A stretch of DNA of 64,000 bases from Meconema thalassinum (GCA_946902985.2 OX336388.2:126965346-127029345); one strand, 5' to 3'; shown: positions 42,890 through 54,249, counted from the first letter of the stretch. Notes: generated by a model from the letters alone, not told the origin. Translations and numbers: made by a program.

Positions 42890-43270
42890 GGTCAACTTTA
42901 GTCCAGAGGCACACACGACTCAAACTATACAACATCCTAGCCAAAGCTACCCTTCTATATGGCAGCGAAGCTTGAACCCTTCGCAAAGGGGATGAACGGA
43001 CACTAACAAGTGCCGAGAAGCAGTTCATGAGGAGAACAGCTGGATACACACTATGACTATGGGATAGGAAAAGATCTGAGGATATCCTTAAAGAACTAAA
43101 AGTAAAACCAATTATCACCCCAATACACAATAATACAGATCAGCTTGGAAGGATCATGTTCTACGTATGAAGACCGGTCGAATCACCAGACGAGTCATGG
43201 AAGAAAGAACGGGCTGCGCTGCCTAGTGCAAGCTGCTGAAGCCAAACGGCACGCCCACTTTGGGTAGCAA
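42890..43270 (+). pseudogene. RTE-type LINE C-terminal fragment
   Basis: The plus strand, with stops, codes LLYGSEA, SAEKQFMRRTAGYT, DILKELKVKPI and QLGRIMFYV, the post-RT block of RTE-like elements. Degenerate. Confidence 0.6.
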
Positions 43271-43908
43271 GAGAATGACTGTTCCTATGCTTAAAGCCAT
43301 AAACCACTCCAACTAGTCCTAGATTTTAGTGACATAAAACTGCAGTGACAAGTCAAGATTTTTTCTTGGATAGGCAGAATACACTCTGTACATCACGGTA
43401 CTTGGCACAAATAGGCTGCGTTATCGTTCTAAAAGCCAATTTAAATAGAAATATGAGAGCACGTATGGAAGGATAGTTTTGTAAGACGCGGCAAAACGTA
43501 ATAAACACTGATAAAATTGAATACGGGTGGGTGTCTGAAGGTGCGAGTTATACCAAAGAAGGAACATCTTGGGAACTATCATAATGATGCCGAACTAATG
43601 ACGGTATTTACACCAAATTGATTTTTAAGTTCTTATTGGTGTTGAGGCATTCATCAGTAAGTTGTTAGGCCTAATTTCGAGCACAGCCACTTTCACTCAT
43701 TGTTCGTACACATTTTGGTATTCAAGAATACGAACCTTAAAATTAATAAACAGAACACTTATTCGATTCGTACAACCATATGCAAGTCACGGAACACCGA
43801 ATACAAGTTAAGGTTATACCCACTTTGGACGCAGCGCTTGGCTTCACTCAAACGAGCTCAGGGCATCTCCTCTTATTCTTTCCTCCAAGAGACAAGTCCT
43901 CAAATACC
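43271..43908. other. unassigned sequence
   Basis: No convincing gene is seen. Confidence 0.3.
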
Positions 43909-44571
43909 AACCTACTGTCGACCAAAATATTATGTGCACTCGAGTTTGAAGGTTATGGAGCTCATCACTTCCGAGCGAGGCGCGCCATGACGCGTGATGG
44001 AGCCCATCTTGGCAACGCTGTACAGCTTTTACCGGAGTGGCTAACTGGTGAACCATGTCTTAATTCCCCGTACAAATACAAACCGATATAAAATAAGTGA
44101 ATTAATTTACGTATTTCACAATCATACAGCATACCTTTTTGATGATTAAGGATTACAACGCGACCAAGAACTACATTTTCCGACCACCCCGAGCCGAGAA
44201 AAAGTTACCTTATAAAAATAATAATAACTTTGTTTCTTGGATACACAAAATTTTGAAATTAATACACAAGTTATACAACATTCCAATGTATATTGTGTTA
44301 AAATTTGGATTCGATCTGATGACAGGTTTGGGAGATAATAATTCTTAAATGTGACGCATGGTTGAAACACTCTTAAAAACGGGCAATTTTTGTGTTCCAA
44401 CTGCGATAAAAAATATTAAAATATAAATTAAAAATTCCAAACCTACATGATCTAACGTAAAATAGAACGACGAAAATGATGAAGTTATTGGATTTTATGT
44501 AGGTCTATTGGTTACTTCATAAACAACCTTCAAACTTGAGTACACATAATATTTTGGTCGACAGTAGAGGC
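43909..44571. mobile_element. inverted-repeat element (MITE-like)
   Basis: About 50-base ends sharing CTGTCGACCAAAATATTATG (near 43915) and its complement CATAATATTTTGGTCGACAG (near 44547). The interior is A/T-rich and codes nothing clear. Confidence 0.6.
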
Positions 44572-44645
44572 AGAAGAGACGTAGGTGGACCTACGAAGAG
44601 ATGGAACGAGACCGCAACAGGCCACCTGGCCTAACACTTGATGAG

Positions 44646-44676
<31 letters not shown>

Positions 44677-44790
44677 GTCTACTAATCAATTAATCGATTT
44701 TTCGGTAAATCGATCATTCAATTGCAAGGTTAGTCGATTAATCGATTCCGATTAATTTCAAATTAATCGATTATATTACCAGCGCTATTG
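44572..44790 (+). repeat. LINE tail with (GAA)n and AATCGATT-rich stretch
   Basis: 44572-44640 codes GRRDVGGPTKRWNE, an RTE-type last block, followed by (GAA)n at about 44645-44674. 44680-44775 is crowded with AATCGATT/TTAATCGA words. Confidence 0.5.
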
Positions 44791-44828
44791 GAAACGAGTC
44801 TTCAAATAAAAGATTCAATAATGACTTA

Positions 44829-45184
44829 CCAAGGAGACTGATAAAATGAGCAGCAACAAGATCAAAGATGTTCTCGACTTCATGGTTCCTAGACAAGTGA
44901 AGCCACCGCGTAACAAAACCTGAAGATTGCCATATGTGAAGGTCATATACCGGACCTTTGTTTTGCTTACCCGTCAAAGGTACAAATCGCTGAGATAAGG
45001 GAAGCAACCTTGCAGAATAGAATCTTCGCTTTAAACCCACGATCTGTGAAGGCGTGTTTTCATTGTCGATGACACGTTCGCATGTTTGGTCATCGTAAGC
45101 ATGTCTGTTAGTCATCATGTAGTGGGTGGAACAACAAGACGTTTGGGAGGTCACAAGACAGAGGTGGGGGTTGATGATCATCAT
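44829..45184 (-). other. possible exon of unknown function
   Basis: An open minus-strand frame of normal amino-acid composition (contains LKRRFYSARLLPLSQRFVPL and VYDLHIWQSSGFVTRWLHL) runs to a consensus GTAAGT donor at about 44828. A CTAACAG acceptor lies near 45103. Its phase (1) does not fit the exon at 27884, so if real it belongs to another gene or to a mobile element. I do not recognise it. Confidence 0.3.
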
Positions 45185-45212
45185 AATTATTATTATTATC
45201 AGTGCTAAGATT

Positions 45213-45319
45213 TGTCGGCCTCGGTGGCGTAATCGGTAGAATCCTGAAATGCTATGCTCAAGATCGCGGGTTCAAACCCGGTCGACGTCATCGGTTTTTT
45301 AACCATACAAGGACCAGGG
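45213..45319 (+). mobile_element. SINE family A head fragment
   Basis: GTCGGCCTCGGTGGCGTAAT and CGGGTTCAAACCCGG are the box A and box B parts. The element is cut by the adjacent minus-strand SINE D. Confidence 0.65.
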
Positions 45320-45840
45320 GGAATATTGCATTAAATTGTTTATTATTATTTTTATTTTTTTTCCGTTTCACCCTCCAGGTTGGATTTTCCCTCGAACTCA
45401 GCGAGGGATCCCACCACTACCACTTCCAGGGCAGTGTCCTGAAGTTTGAAACACCTGGTCGGGGGATACAACTGGGGAGGTGGGACCAGCACCTCGCCCA
45501 GGCAGCCTCGCCTGCAAAGCGAACAGGGGCCTCATGAGGGATGGGAAGGGAGGGGAAGATTGGGAGGGATAGGCAAGGAAGTGGGAAGGAGGCGGCCGTG
45601 ACCTTACAGTAGGGACAATCCCGGCATTTTGCCCGGAGACGAAGTGGGAAACCCACGGAAAACCACTTCGAGGATGGCTGAGGTGGGAATCGAACCCCCT
45701 CTACTCATTTGGACCACCCGAGGCTGAGTAGACCCCGTTCCAGTCCTCATACCATTTTCGCGGCAGAGCCGGGAATCGAAGCTCGGACCTCTGAGGTGGC
45801 AGCTAAGCACGCTGACCACTGCACCACGGAGGCGACTTTG
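45320..45840 (-). mobile_element. SINE family D, minus strand
   Basis: T-rich tail at the left, head GCCGGGAATCGAAGC and GCACCACGGAGGCG at the right. Nearly full length. Confidence 0.75.
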
Positions 45841-45860
45841 ACACATAAGTTAACTATCAT

Positions 45861-46563
45861 CATCATCATCATCATCATCTGTCTTCTACTCCAGTTGCCC
45901 GGGTGTAGTTTACGAGCGCCCTCCACTTGCGTCTGTCCATGTACCATTCTTCTTTCAGGATTCTATCCCAGCTAACTCCCCTTGTTCCTATGTCCTCCTT
46001 CACCTGGTTTAGCCATCTCTTCCTTGGTCTTCCTACTGGCCTTCTACCAATCACATCTGTGTGTAGTCTTTGTTTTGCTATCCTTCCCTCGTCCATTCGC
46101 TTGATATGGCCAAACCATCTCAAACGGGCCCTTGTCACTTTTTCTTTCAAAGTTGGGTACACTCCAGCTTCTTCCCTAATTTTTTCATTTCTTATCCTAT
46201 CCCTCCTAGTTTTTTGGACCTTGTTCGTAGAAACTTCATTTCTACAGCTTGTAGTTTGCTGTCTATCTGTCTGGTTGTTGTGCAGTTTCCTAGGCCATAT
46301 GTTATTATGGGGGTAAAGTATGATTGAAAGAGCGTCTGTTTTGACCTCAAGGGGACTTGTTCGTTCCAGAGTAGGTTCCGAACTTGATGGTAGAACTAGG
46401 TTGCTTTTAGGGTTCGGCTATTGATCTCATGCTGTATTCTGTTATTGTTTGAAATAATGCACCCAAGATAGTTAAACTGGTCTACTGTTTCAAGCTGTGT
46501 ACCTTCAAGCCTTATTTCTCCTTTCTTGTTCTGTCTGTTGACTGACATCGCTACCGTTTTTGA
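45861..46563 (-). mobile_element. 5'-truncated RTE-type LINE with TSD
   Basis: The minus strand codes VDQFNYLGCIISNNN, PIITYGLGNC, ARLRWFGHIKRMDEGRIAKQ and GRRPVGRPRKRWLNQVKEDI, ending in an (ATG)n tail. The 11-bp duplication TTAACTATCAT flanks it at 45850-45860 and 46564-46574. One or two stops and a frame break lie between 46163 and 46400. Confidence 0.85.
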
Positions 46564-46574
46564 TTAACTATCAT

Positions 46575-46796
46575 ATTAAAGTAAATTATTTTAAAGCATT
46601 TGTATTAGGGTACCTACCTTAGAAAGGTAATCAAAACCGCTATGGGCCTGTCAGTAGATCTCTGCGCGGATAAACAAAACGTTACCCGCATCCGTCCCGC
46701 ATCCTCACGACTGTTATCCGCGTCCGCCCCGCATCCGCAAGACTTTTTTCCGCATCTGCACGTTTGTTATATGAATCTACTGGCATTACAATAATA
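46575..46796. other. ATCCGC-rich sequence
   Basis: Repeated ATCCGC words here and again at 47735-47820, partly mirrored, may be the ends of a DNA element of about 1.2 kb holding a SINE. The ends are not well defined. Confidence 0.35.
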
Positions 46797-47118
46797 TTGC
46801 GAGTTAGCCGTGGTGGTTACGGCATGACTGCTGGCAGTCGCTCACATCCGGGAGGCGAGGAGGTTCGAATCCCCCCGCCGGCAACCTTGAAGATGGTCTT
46901 CAGTGGTTTCTCATCGTCCTTCCAGGCAAATGCCGGGGTTGGTCCCTAACTATAGGCCACAGTCGCTACCTTCCAACTCCTCGTCCTTCCATTCCAAATT
47001 TCCTCCCTAACGGTACTTGTAGCTCACCCATTGGGTGTTCCCCTCTCGAAGCAGCTACGAAACCGGCGAGCCTAACATGTCCTCGGACACTCCCGGCACT
47101 AAAAGCCATACGCTAAAA
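46797..47118 (+). mobile_element. SINE family B
   Basis: GAGTTAGCCGTGGTGGTTAC head, GGTTCGAATCCCCCC box B, terminal GGCACTAAAAGCCATACGC and an A run. Confidence 0.8.
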
Positions 47119-48439
47119 AAAAACAATATTATTTTTAATTACAGTAGATAAAACATACATTACTATGGCAACATACCGCCAGTAAATGTTCTCCGCAGTG
47201 CCTACAAGCGTCTGCGAGAGCTATCATCAGTAGTTAAGTTGGCAGCACGACGTCGCTTGCATTAAAAGAAAGAAACAGTAAACGTTGTGCTCACTACAGC
47301 CATTCATAACTGACGCTGGAAGTGCTGATGACACACACGCTCGCTTAATGCAAAACACAGTGACAATGTCGACAGCCGACACGTGTGGGATTCACCCTGT
47401 CAAGGACAGCATGCTGCCAACTAAACTGCTGACGCTACCTCTGGCAGAAGCCGGCAGTCACTTCGAAGAATATTTCCTGGCGCCGTGTATTTAGATATTT
47501 GGGGGAAAAGTCGTTCCCTTAGGCTTTGTATGAAATGTGCTATGTTTGAAATGAATGTTATACAACCAGAATTGCAACCCTTTCCTCTTCGGAGTGTTAA
47601 TTATGCTTAATGACATAATTTGAATGAGATTAGCTTAAATCATCATTTTACATTTGTCATGAAAAAACATAACTTAAAAATAAACATCCGGTTCCTAGGA
47701 TTGTATTCTACAAACTATGGGCAAATTGTCTCCAAACATTATCCGCAGCTTATCCGCTATTCACACAGCCATGCAAACTATACCGCCTCGCCAAAAGTTT
47801 TGCAGATATCCGCATCCGAGCGAGTGCTTTACCTGTTAGGCCCTCCCTTGGTCTTAGTGAGGACCAATATTTGTCTACTTATAAATACTATGGATGTTCA
47901 CGTCACGTGATAAATTAGGGAAGTCAAAGGTTGTTTGCGTTAAGTGTTTGAAACATGTTTGTGGCAAACATAACAAGAAAACTGCAATCTGTTTACAATG
48001 TGAGCCTGGAAATGACACTGACTAGAAAGATGTTTGTGTTTGTAATTGATATTTGGTTGAATTTAATTTCAATTAAATATTTTATACTGAAGTTTTCCTT
48101 AAAATTATTCATGAAATGGTGTTTCATAATTTATTTCAGTATAATCCGCACTTATGACATATTTTTTAGAATGGGCCTCAGAAGCCCTCCATGGTCCTCA
48201 GTGTAACAGCCAAACATTGGTCCTTGTAGGGTTAAGAGCCTTAAAATCCTTCAGTATGCCTTCCTTCATAGATTTATGGCATGGAGAAGAACCTACCACT
48301 ACAATTGGTAGTGTGTAGCCAAATCTGTAGGGTATTTGGTTAGAAACGCTCTATCGAGTTTCAACGTTCGCCGCTGGGTGACAGTGTCAGTGATAGTAGT
48401 GTCTGGTAGTCAAAGTTGGAACTAAGAGGGTCGTACTAT
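47119..48439. other. unassigned, with a SINE A remnant
   Basis: No gene is seen. 48226-48420 matches the middle of SINE A (AAAATCCTTCAGTATGCCTT, ATAGATTTATGGCATG). Confidence 0.4.
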
Positions 48440-48449
48440 ATTGTTTCAC

Positions 48450-48646
48450 ACTTTATTTTTTTTCTACCTAAACGAAGTACATTACACATCTGTTGTTACG
48501 TCCACCTTCTCAACATAATCTCCTTGTAACTTTATGCACTTTTGCCATCGATGTGTCAGTCTCTCCAGACCTTCCTGAAACCATTCTTTAGGAGTGCTGC
48601 GTACCCACGCCTTGACAGCTGTGTCGAGAGGTTTTATAATGTTTCC
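48450..48646 (-). pseudogene. mariner transposase C-terminus
   Basis: Minus strand codes LDTAVKAWV, KEWFQEGLERLTHRWQKCI and LQGDYVEKVDV, the conserved end of mariner transposases, closing with a stop. It belongs to the same gene as 49756-50110. Confidence 0.75.
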
Positions 48647-48663
48647 GAACAGTTAATCACTTG

Positions 48664-49745
48664 GTCTTTCTTTATTCGTGTCAGAAGTATCGACTTTACA
48701 CATAGATATTTTAAAATACACGATATATACATTGCTACTATACAAATATACAGATATACACATATAAACAATCCTACTGAGCAACAAAATCGGAAGCTAG
48801 ATAATTCTTGCCCAGTATTGGGCGACGTCAATAGCATTAGAGGAAGCTGCAACCAAGTCTATCATTATGCACTTTGAGGGACATAAGACACACTGACATA
48901 AATGTTGGATCGTTTGCTGCTTTCCACAATCACAGAGTGATGAGTCGCTTGAGAAACCCCACTTCCGAAGATTTACTTTTGTTCTGCCGACTTCTGTACG
49001 GAGTCTGTTAAGGGATTTCCAGGTTGTCCACTTCTCCTGGTGTCCACATGGAAGACTTTCCTTCGGCTCCATCCAGTTGGAGAGATGGCTGGTTCTTTCT
49101 TTCCACATCTTGATCCTAGCATTCTCCGCTTTCCCCTCAAGGTTAACTGATGTGCGGAGAAAACTTTTTCTGGATTTCAGCCTCCGGGTGGCTGGGTGGT
49201 ATCCATAGAGGGGATGTGCTTCTGAAGTAGATGATTGGAGCCTTTCTTTGTTAGCTGCTACCTCCCTACGAATCTCACCAGGAGCAATACCAGCTAGAAG
49301 TTGGATCTTCTCAATGGGTGTAGGTTTCAGGCTTCCAGTAATGATCCTGCAACTTTCGTTGAGAGCTATGTCGACTTGCTTCGCATGGCCTGACCTGTAC
49401 CAAACCGGGGAGGCATATTCACCTGCAGAGTAGCATAAAGCTAGAGCTGATGTTCTGATTGTTTGTGGTTGTGTTCCCCAACTGGTTCCTGACAATTTGC
49501 GTAGAATGTTGTTTCTAGCAGCTATCTTTTGTTTTACGTTTTGGCAATGTTTCTTGTATGTTAGTGTGCGGTCCAGCATAACTCCCAAATACTTTGGTGT
49601 AAAGCAATGCTCCAGTAAGTTCCCTTTCCAGATAACTTTGAGTTTCTGAGATGCCTGTGCATGCCGCAGATGGAACGCGCAAATTTGGGTCTTAGCTGGA
49701 TTTGGTTTCAGTTGGTTTTTCTCATAATAGGTACCTAGCTCTTCT
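48664..49745 (-). mobile_element. 5'-truncated Jockey-group LINE inside the mariner
   Basis: Minus frame 48797-49588, continued upstream to about 49745, codes QLKPNPAKTQICAFHLRH, YLGVMLDRTLTYKKH, YASPVWYRSGHAKQVD and LCDCGKQQTIQHLCQC, the RT end and C-terminal Cys region of a Jockey-type element. It ends with AATAAAG. A duplication of about 15-17 bp, ACCAAGT(GA)TTAACTGTT, marks both sides near 48647-48663 and 49746-49760. Confidence 0.8.
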
Positions 49746-49755
49746 AATGCAACAG

Positions 49756-50110
49756 TTAACTTGGTGCCAAATCGGGAGAGTATGGTGGGTGTGGCAGCAC
49801 CGTGAATCCCAATTCATCAATGGCAGCAGTGGTCTCTCGGCTAGTTTGGGGGCGGGCATTGTCATGTTGCAGAAGCACACCTTTAGCCGATTTTCCTGGC
49901 CACTTAGTTTGAATGGCACGACGTAAGTGCTTAAGGGTTGCCACATTTGCTGCACTGTTAATCGTGCCCCCCCCCCCCCCATTCGCTTGCCAAGTGATAG
50001 CACTGTTCGACATTTCTTTGGCGGTGGACTGCCCCAATGCATCGATTGTTGTATCGTTTGTGGTTCATGGTAATGGAGCCATGTCTCACCACCAGTCACA
50101 AGCCTAGTCA
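49756..50110 (-). pseudogene. mariner transposase catalytic core
   Basis: Read over two frames: VTGGETWLHYH near the start, then VLLQHDNARPQTSRET and LGFTVLPHPPYSPDLAPS, the second and third catalytic regions. Cut by the LINE exactly after DLAPS. A run of C near 49966-49980 breaks the frame. Confidence 0.8.
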
Positions 50111-50236
50111 TGACGTCAGCAGTATCTTATCTGGACAGACTGACACATCGATGGCAAAAGTGCATAAAGTTACAAGGAGACTATGTTGAGAAGGTGGACA
50201 TAACAACTGACGTGTAATGTACTTCATTTAGGTATA
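50105..50236 (+). pseudogene. inverted copy of mariner C-terminus
   Basis: The plus strand codes LDRLTHRWQKCIKLQGDYVE then KVDITTDV and a stop, the same end as 48450-48646 but in the opposite orientation, making the element a fold-back. Confidence 0.75.
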
Positions 50237-50258
50237 AAAATTAAGTGTAAAACAATAT

Positions 50259-50886
50259 ACAGGGTCATTATCTATGTGCGCCCCGATAAATACGGCAAGC
50301 TAAGCCAGCTGTGACTGGCGCAGATCGCGGTTCAGTCGGTGGTGGGCGCGCTCCGCTGACTCATATCGTTGGTTCACGCGTGTTTTGTAATTCATATGGA
50401 CGTGTATCTGCAAATCTTAGATGTTAGTGTTGCACGTTTAGTGAGTATTGTGATTACTGTGATTGTTGGTCATGCCTAGACATCAATTCACATTGCGCGA
50501 AGTTGTGTATATCCATAATTCGTATATGAAAAGCAGAAAGTCTTTTTCTGAAACAAGACGAAAATTTCGAATCAAGTTTCCAGGAAGACCTGTGTCTAAT
50601 GCCAGTACAATTAGGAGGCTCGCTAAACGATTCAAGAAAACAGGCTCCGTAAATAATGAAAAAGTTAACAGACATTATTTCATCAGAAGATGTCAGGTGT
50701 TTGTTACAAGAAAGGGAGGACATTTTCAGCATCGCCTATGAGCACTGTTTGAACATGTTTGGTAAAAGTGTAAAAGTGCGTGCACTCCACCGGCTGAACC
50801 GCGTACGCGCGCCCGCGATCTGCGCCAGTCAAAGCCGGCTTAGCTTGCCGTGTTTATCGGGGCACACATAGATAATGACCCTGTAG
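50259..50886 (+). mobile_element. Tc1/mariner-type TIR element, internally deleted
   Basis: Termini ACAGGGTCATTATCTATGTG and its mirror; the TIRs run for about 70 bases (CCCCGATAAA, GGCAAGCTAAGCC). A TA lies at both ends. It starts exactly where the mariner ends. Confidence 0.85.
50473..50741 (+). pseudogene. DUF4817-like helix-turn-helix start of a transposase
   Basis: The frame from the ATG at 50473 codes MPRHQFTLREVVYIHNSYMK then RRKFRIKFPGRPVSNASTIR and RLAKRFKKTGSVNN. That is the N-terminal HTH domain found in front of many IS630/mariner-type insect transposases. The catalytic part has been deleted. A related minus-strand copy is at 51735-51930. Confidence 0.65.
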
Positions 50887-50929
50887 TACGGCCTTCGTAC
50901 TTGAATTGAACTTGCCCAGTTTCATTCAT

Positions 50930-51085
50930 CTTCATTCATTTCATCTCTCAATAACTCCTCACATGAGGTTGGCGTCAGGAAGGGCATCCGGACGTAAAAA
51001 ACAATCCACCTCATAGAATTTCATCGCATCTCATCCCCGACCCCGTTGGAAACGGGATTAATAAGAGGTAGACATACCTACATAC
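50930..51085 (+). mobile_element. 3' fragment of SINE family F
   Basis: Contains AGGAAGGGCATCCGGACGTA and CCCCGACCCCGTTGGAAACG with a TACATACAT tail; resembles the end of the 53820-54147 type. Confidence 0.5.
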
Positions 51086-51387
51086 ATACCATACATCAGT
51101 GCTAGGATTTGTACATATCTTTGTGCGCCCCGGTAAACACGGCAAGCTAAGCCGGCGTTGACTGGCGCTGATCGCGGGCGCGCGTACTCAGTTCAGCCGG
51201 TGGTAGGCGCGTACTTTTACCAAACATGTTCAATAATTTGAACTTACAGTGCTCATAGTCGATGCTGAAAATGTCTTCCCTCTCTTGCAACACACACTTG
51301 ACATCTTCTGATGAAGGAAAGGACAACAATCTCATTTAATTTTTGTTCTATAAGAATACAACGTTGTCTGTTAACTTTTTTATACCG

Positions 51388-51725
51388 GGTGAGTTAGCCG
51401 TGGTAGTTACGGCGTGGCTGCAGGCAGTCGCTCACATCCGGGAGGCGAGGAGGTTCGAATCCCCCCGCCGGCAACCTTGAAGATGGTCTTCTGTGGTTTC
51501 CCATCTTCCTTCCTGGCAAATGCCGAGGTTGATCCCTAACTATAGGCCACAGCCGCTACCTTCCAATTCCTCATCCTTACATTCACACTTTCCTCCCCAG
51601 ACAACACTCCACACGTGACGGTACTTGTAACTCATCCCATGGGTGTCCGCTTAGAAGCAGCTACAAACTCTGGCGAGCCGAATATGTCCTCGGACACTCC
51701 CGGCACTAAAAGCCATTCGCAAAAA
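51388..51725 (+). mobile_element. SINE family B inside the composite element
   Basis: CCGGGTGAGTTAGCCGTGGT head, GGTTCGAATCCCCCC box B, GGCACTAAAAGCCATTCGC end, then (AT)n. It interrupts the DUF4817 sequence between its AACTTTTT and ATTATTTACGG words. Confidence 0.8.
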
Positions 51726-51734
51726 ATTATATAT

Positions 51735-51933
51735 ATATATATTATTTACGGAGCCTGTTTTCTTGAATCGTTTGGCGAGCCTCCTAATTGTAGTGGCATT
51801 AGGCACAGGTCTTCGTGGAAACTTGATTCGAAATTTTCGTGTTTTTTTCAGAACAAGACCTTTTGCTTTTAATATACGAGTTATGGATATACATACGTTC
51901 ACGCAATGTGAATTGGTGTCTAGGCATGACCAA
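51735..51933 (-). pseudogene. DUF4817-like HTH fragment, second copy
   Basis: The minus strand codes RTRRF-like then KFRIKFPRRPVPNATTIRRL and AKRFKKTGSVNN, closely matching 50473-50741. Confidence 0.6.
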
Positions 51934-52996
51934 CAATCACAATAATCACAACTCACTAAACGTGGAACACTAACGTCTAAGCTTTGCAGATACACGTCCA
52001 TATGAATGACAAAACACGCGTGGACTAACGATATGAGTCAGCGGAGCGGGGTATTGCGAGGTCCACTTGCTCCGCACCTGGCCAGACAGATGACGCCATA
52101 GCATAACGAATAGAATAAGAAGTGATATCACTGGCCTAGTACGCCTGGTCCGCCGCAACGCAGCGCTGGCTCCGATCTGTGATGTAAGTTAGCATTGGCG
52201 CTTGCGAGACTTTTAAAACCTTGCGACCTGTTTTACATGTTAAAACACCGCAAGATATCCGCATAGGTGCTAATAAGTTCGACATCTCCACTTACTTTAC
52301 TGTGCCCAATTATAATTTAATAAGTCGTCTCCTGTAATAGTCCAGTTTCGACAATAAGCGAAGACAGAGAGCAAGTTCAAAATGCAATTAGTTTTGCCAG
52401 CTATAGGTAAATTTAAAAAAAAGAACGGAAAAATTAACCTTGCTATCAGAAAGGATTTCTTCACATTGTTACACATTTTACATTCCCTTAACAGACTTGC
52501 AACACAGCCAAAAAAAAAAAAACGTACGAACGCAACTTTCAACTTTACCGTAGATTACTATAAAATTCAATAATAACCATAAATTTCACACCACAAACAC
52601 CAAAATCAGTAAACTACCATCATTTCAGAAGAACTTAATAATAAACAGACTTAGAAGGCATAGTCATGACCCCTTCATAGAGTAGGCTATTGCCTAAACC
52701 CGATCACGGCTCCTACAACTTTACCTTAGAATATTACAAAAAACAATTATACCCATAAATTTCACTCCACAAACACCAAACTCAGTAAACTACCATCATT
52801 TCAGAAGCACTTAACATTTAACAGACATAGAAGGCACAGTCATGACCCCTTCTTAGAGTAGGCTATTGCCTAAAACTGATCACGCCTCCTTCAGCAATAC
52901 GGTAGATATATGTTTTTAAACTCATTGTCGTTTTATTCTAATCCCTTTCTTCACAGAAGTACCGGTAATCTTTAATGGCATCAAGAGCATTCTTAT

Positions 52997-53317
52997 TTAC
53001 ACCATACTGGACAAATAGTTAGGCAAATTAGGAAATATATGTGGAACAGAATAATCTTTCAATCGCCAGTTGGTTCTTGGGAGAAGTAACTTACTACTTC
53101 CTATCACAAATTTGTCAAATTTAACAACTAAATCTTCTGAAAAGTGAGCATCACAGATGTAGGACTTTTCAGTAAGTTCCCTATCCTTCCCTGGTATGGC
53201 CCCTTTGCACTTGATAAAACGTTCCTTATCTTTAGGAGGTTTGAAAAACCGTCTGACCTCTTTACAGTCCCCATAGCCAGATCTGCATACTGGTGCAAAA
53301 CAGCAAGGCATCTTCAT
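52997..53317 (-). CDS. THAP zinc-finger ORF (transposon-type)
   Basis: 106 codons starting MKMPCCFAPVCRSG. The THAP pattern is complete: C-x4-C (CFAPVC), KKPP-like turn, then SYICDAHF giving C-x2-H, followed by LLPRTNW, with a final Pro. The frame is intact. It lies inside an inverted-repeat element and has no catalytic domain, so it is most likely the DNA-binding first exon of a P-type transposase left behind in a deletion derivative. A co-opted single-domain DNA-binding protein cannot be excluded. Confidence 0.7.
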   Translation of the reverse strand: MKMPCCFAPVCRSGYGDCKEVRRFFKPPKDKERFIKCKGAIPGKDRELTEKSYICDAHFSEDLVVKFDKFVIGSSKLLLPRTNWRLKDYSVPHIFPNLPNYLSSMV

Positions 53318-53819
53318 TACTCACATTAAGCACTCATGAAAATGTAAGAGCTAAACTGCTGTTTACTTACATTAAATAACAATAAAATTAACACACGAAG
53401 ATAACGTCAACACACGACAAGAAATTAAATTCCATTTCAGTTAATGCTTCCTACAATAGCATTTCAGGTATTAATACTATGAAGTAATAGTGTAAGCACT
53501 TGTATATCAATAAACGTTTGCACAGAACACCACCAAAACACTCCGACCGATTAAATACTTAATATATCGCACATAAACACATAAACATATGTGGAAATCA
53601 ACAATCTCAAATCGACTGTAGCGCTGCGTAGCGGCGTGTGCCAACCCGATCCGTATTCATTACATGCTATTGAGGGAGAAGAGATCACACTTTTTATTCT
53701 ATTCGTTATGGCCATAGTTTGCCGCGATTACCGAGGTGCACAAAGATAATGACCCTGTATTTACATATTTCTTTATTACCCTGTTAGACATATTTTTTTA
53801 AACTTATCCCCTTCGACTA

Positions 53820-54147
53820 CAAAGCCTCCGTGGCTTAGGCGGCAGCACGCCGGCCTCTCACCGCTGGGTCCGTGGTTCAAATTCCGGTCACTCCATGTGA
53901 GATCTGTGCTGGACAAAATGGAGGCAGACAGGTTTTTCTCCGGGTACTCCGGTTTTCCCTGTCAACATTTCATTCCAGCAACACTCTCCACTATCATTTC
54001 ATTTCATCTGTCATTCATTTCATCATTGCCCCAGAGGAGTGCGTCAGACCTCGGCAGCCGGCACAGTCCATATCCTCGCCGCTAGATGGGGGCTTCATTC
54101 ATTCCATTCCTGACCCAGTCGGAGACTGGAAGCAGGCTGTGGATTTT
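53820..54147 (+). mobile_element. tRNA-derived SINE, family F
   Basis: 328 bp with head CCTCCGTGGCTTAGGCGGCA and box B GTGGTTCAAATTCCGG, flanked by a perfect 16-bp duplication TTATCCCCTTCGACTA (53804-53819 and 54148-54163). Confidence 0.88.
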
Positions 54148-54249
54148 TTATCCCCTTCGACTATGTTGTCCTCTATTCAAATTAAACTAATTTATTTTAC
54201 GAGGCGCGTCCAGAAAGTAAGTTTTGCTATATTTTTTTTTTCTTGTAAA

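Larger units (their letters stand above)
48440..50258. mobile_element. fold-back mariner with an inserted LINE
   Basis: Ends TATTGTTTCACACTT (48440) and AAGTGTAAAACAATA (50258) are inverted. The minus strand carries a mariner catalytic part (49756-50110) and C-terminus (48450-48640), while a second C-terminal piece lies in the opposite orientation at 50105-50230, so both ends derive from the same side of a mariner. A LINE splits the transposase. Confidence 0.7.
51114..53757. mobile_element. composite TIR element with HTH and THAP pieces
   Basis: Left end TATCTTTGTGCGCCCCGGTA (near 51116) mirrors the right end (minus strand TATCTTTGTGCACCTCGGTA near 53744), which ends GACCCTGTA like the neighbouring element. 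The left half matches the DUF4817 element on the minus strand; the right half holds a THAP frame. Words at 52089-52185 are mirrored at 53605-53715, so a second, THAP-type element (about 52040-53757) may lie inside the first. Confidence 0.5.

Noticed and set aside
43780..44091. 103-codon plus-strand frame
   Set aside because: Overlaps other frames and the end of an inverted-repeat element; no recognisable domain.
44829..45184. further exon of the Tyr/Ala-repeat gene
   Set aside because: The donor leaves phase 1, and joining to 27884 meets a TGA at once; kept only as an exon of unknown origin.
47735..47820. right end of a ~1.2-kb hAT element starting near 46640
   Set aside because: The ATCCGC words are suggestive, but I could not find matching ends or an 8-bp duplication.
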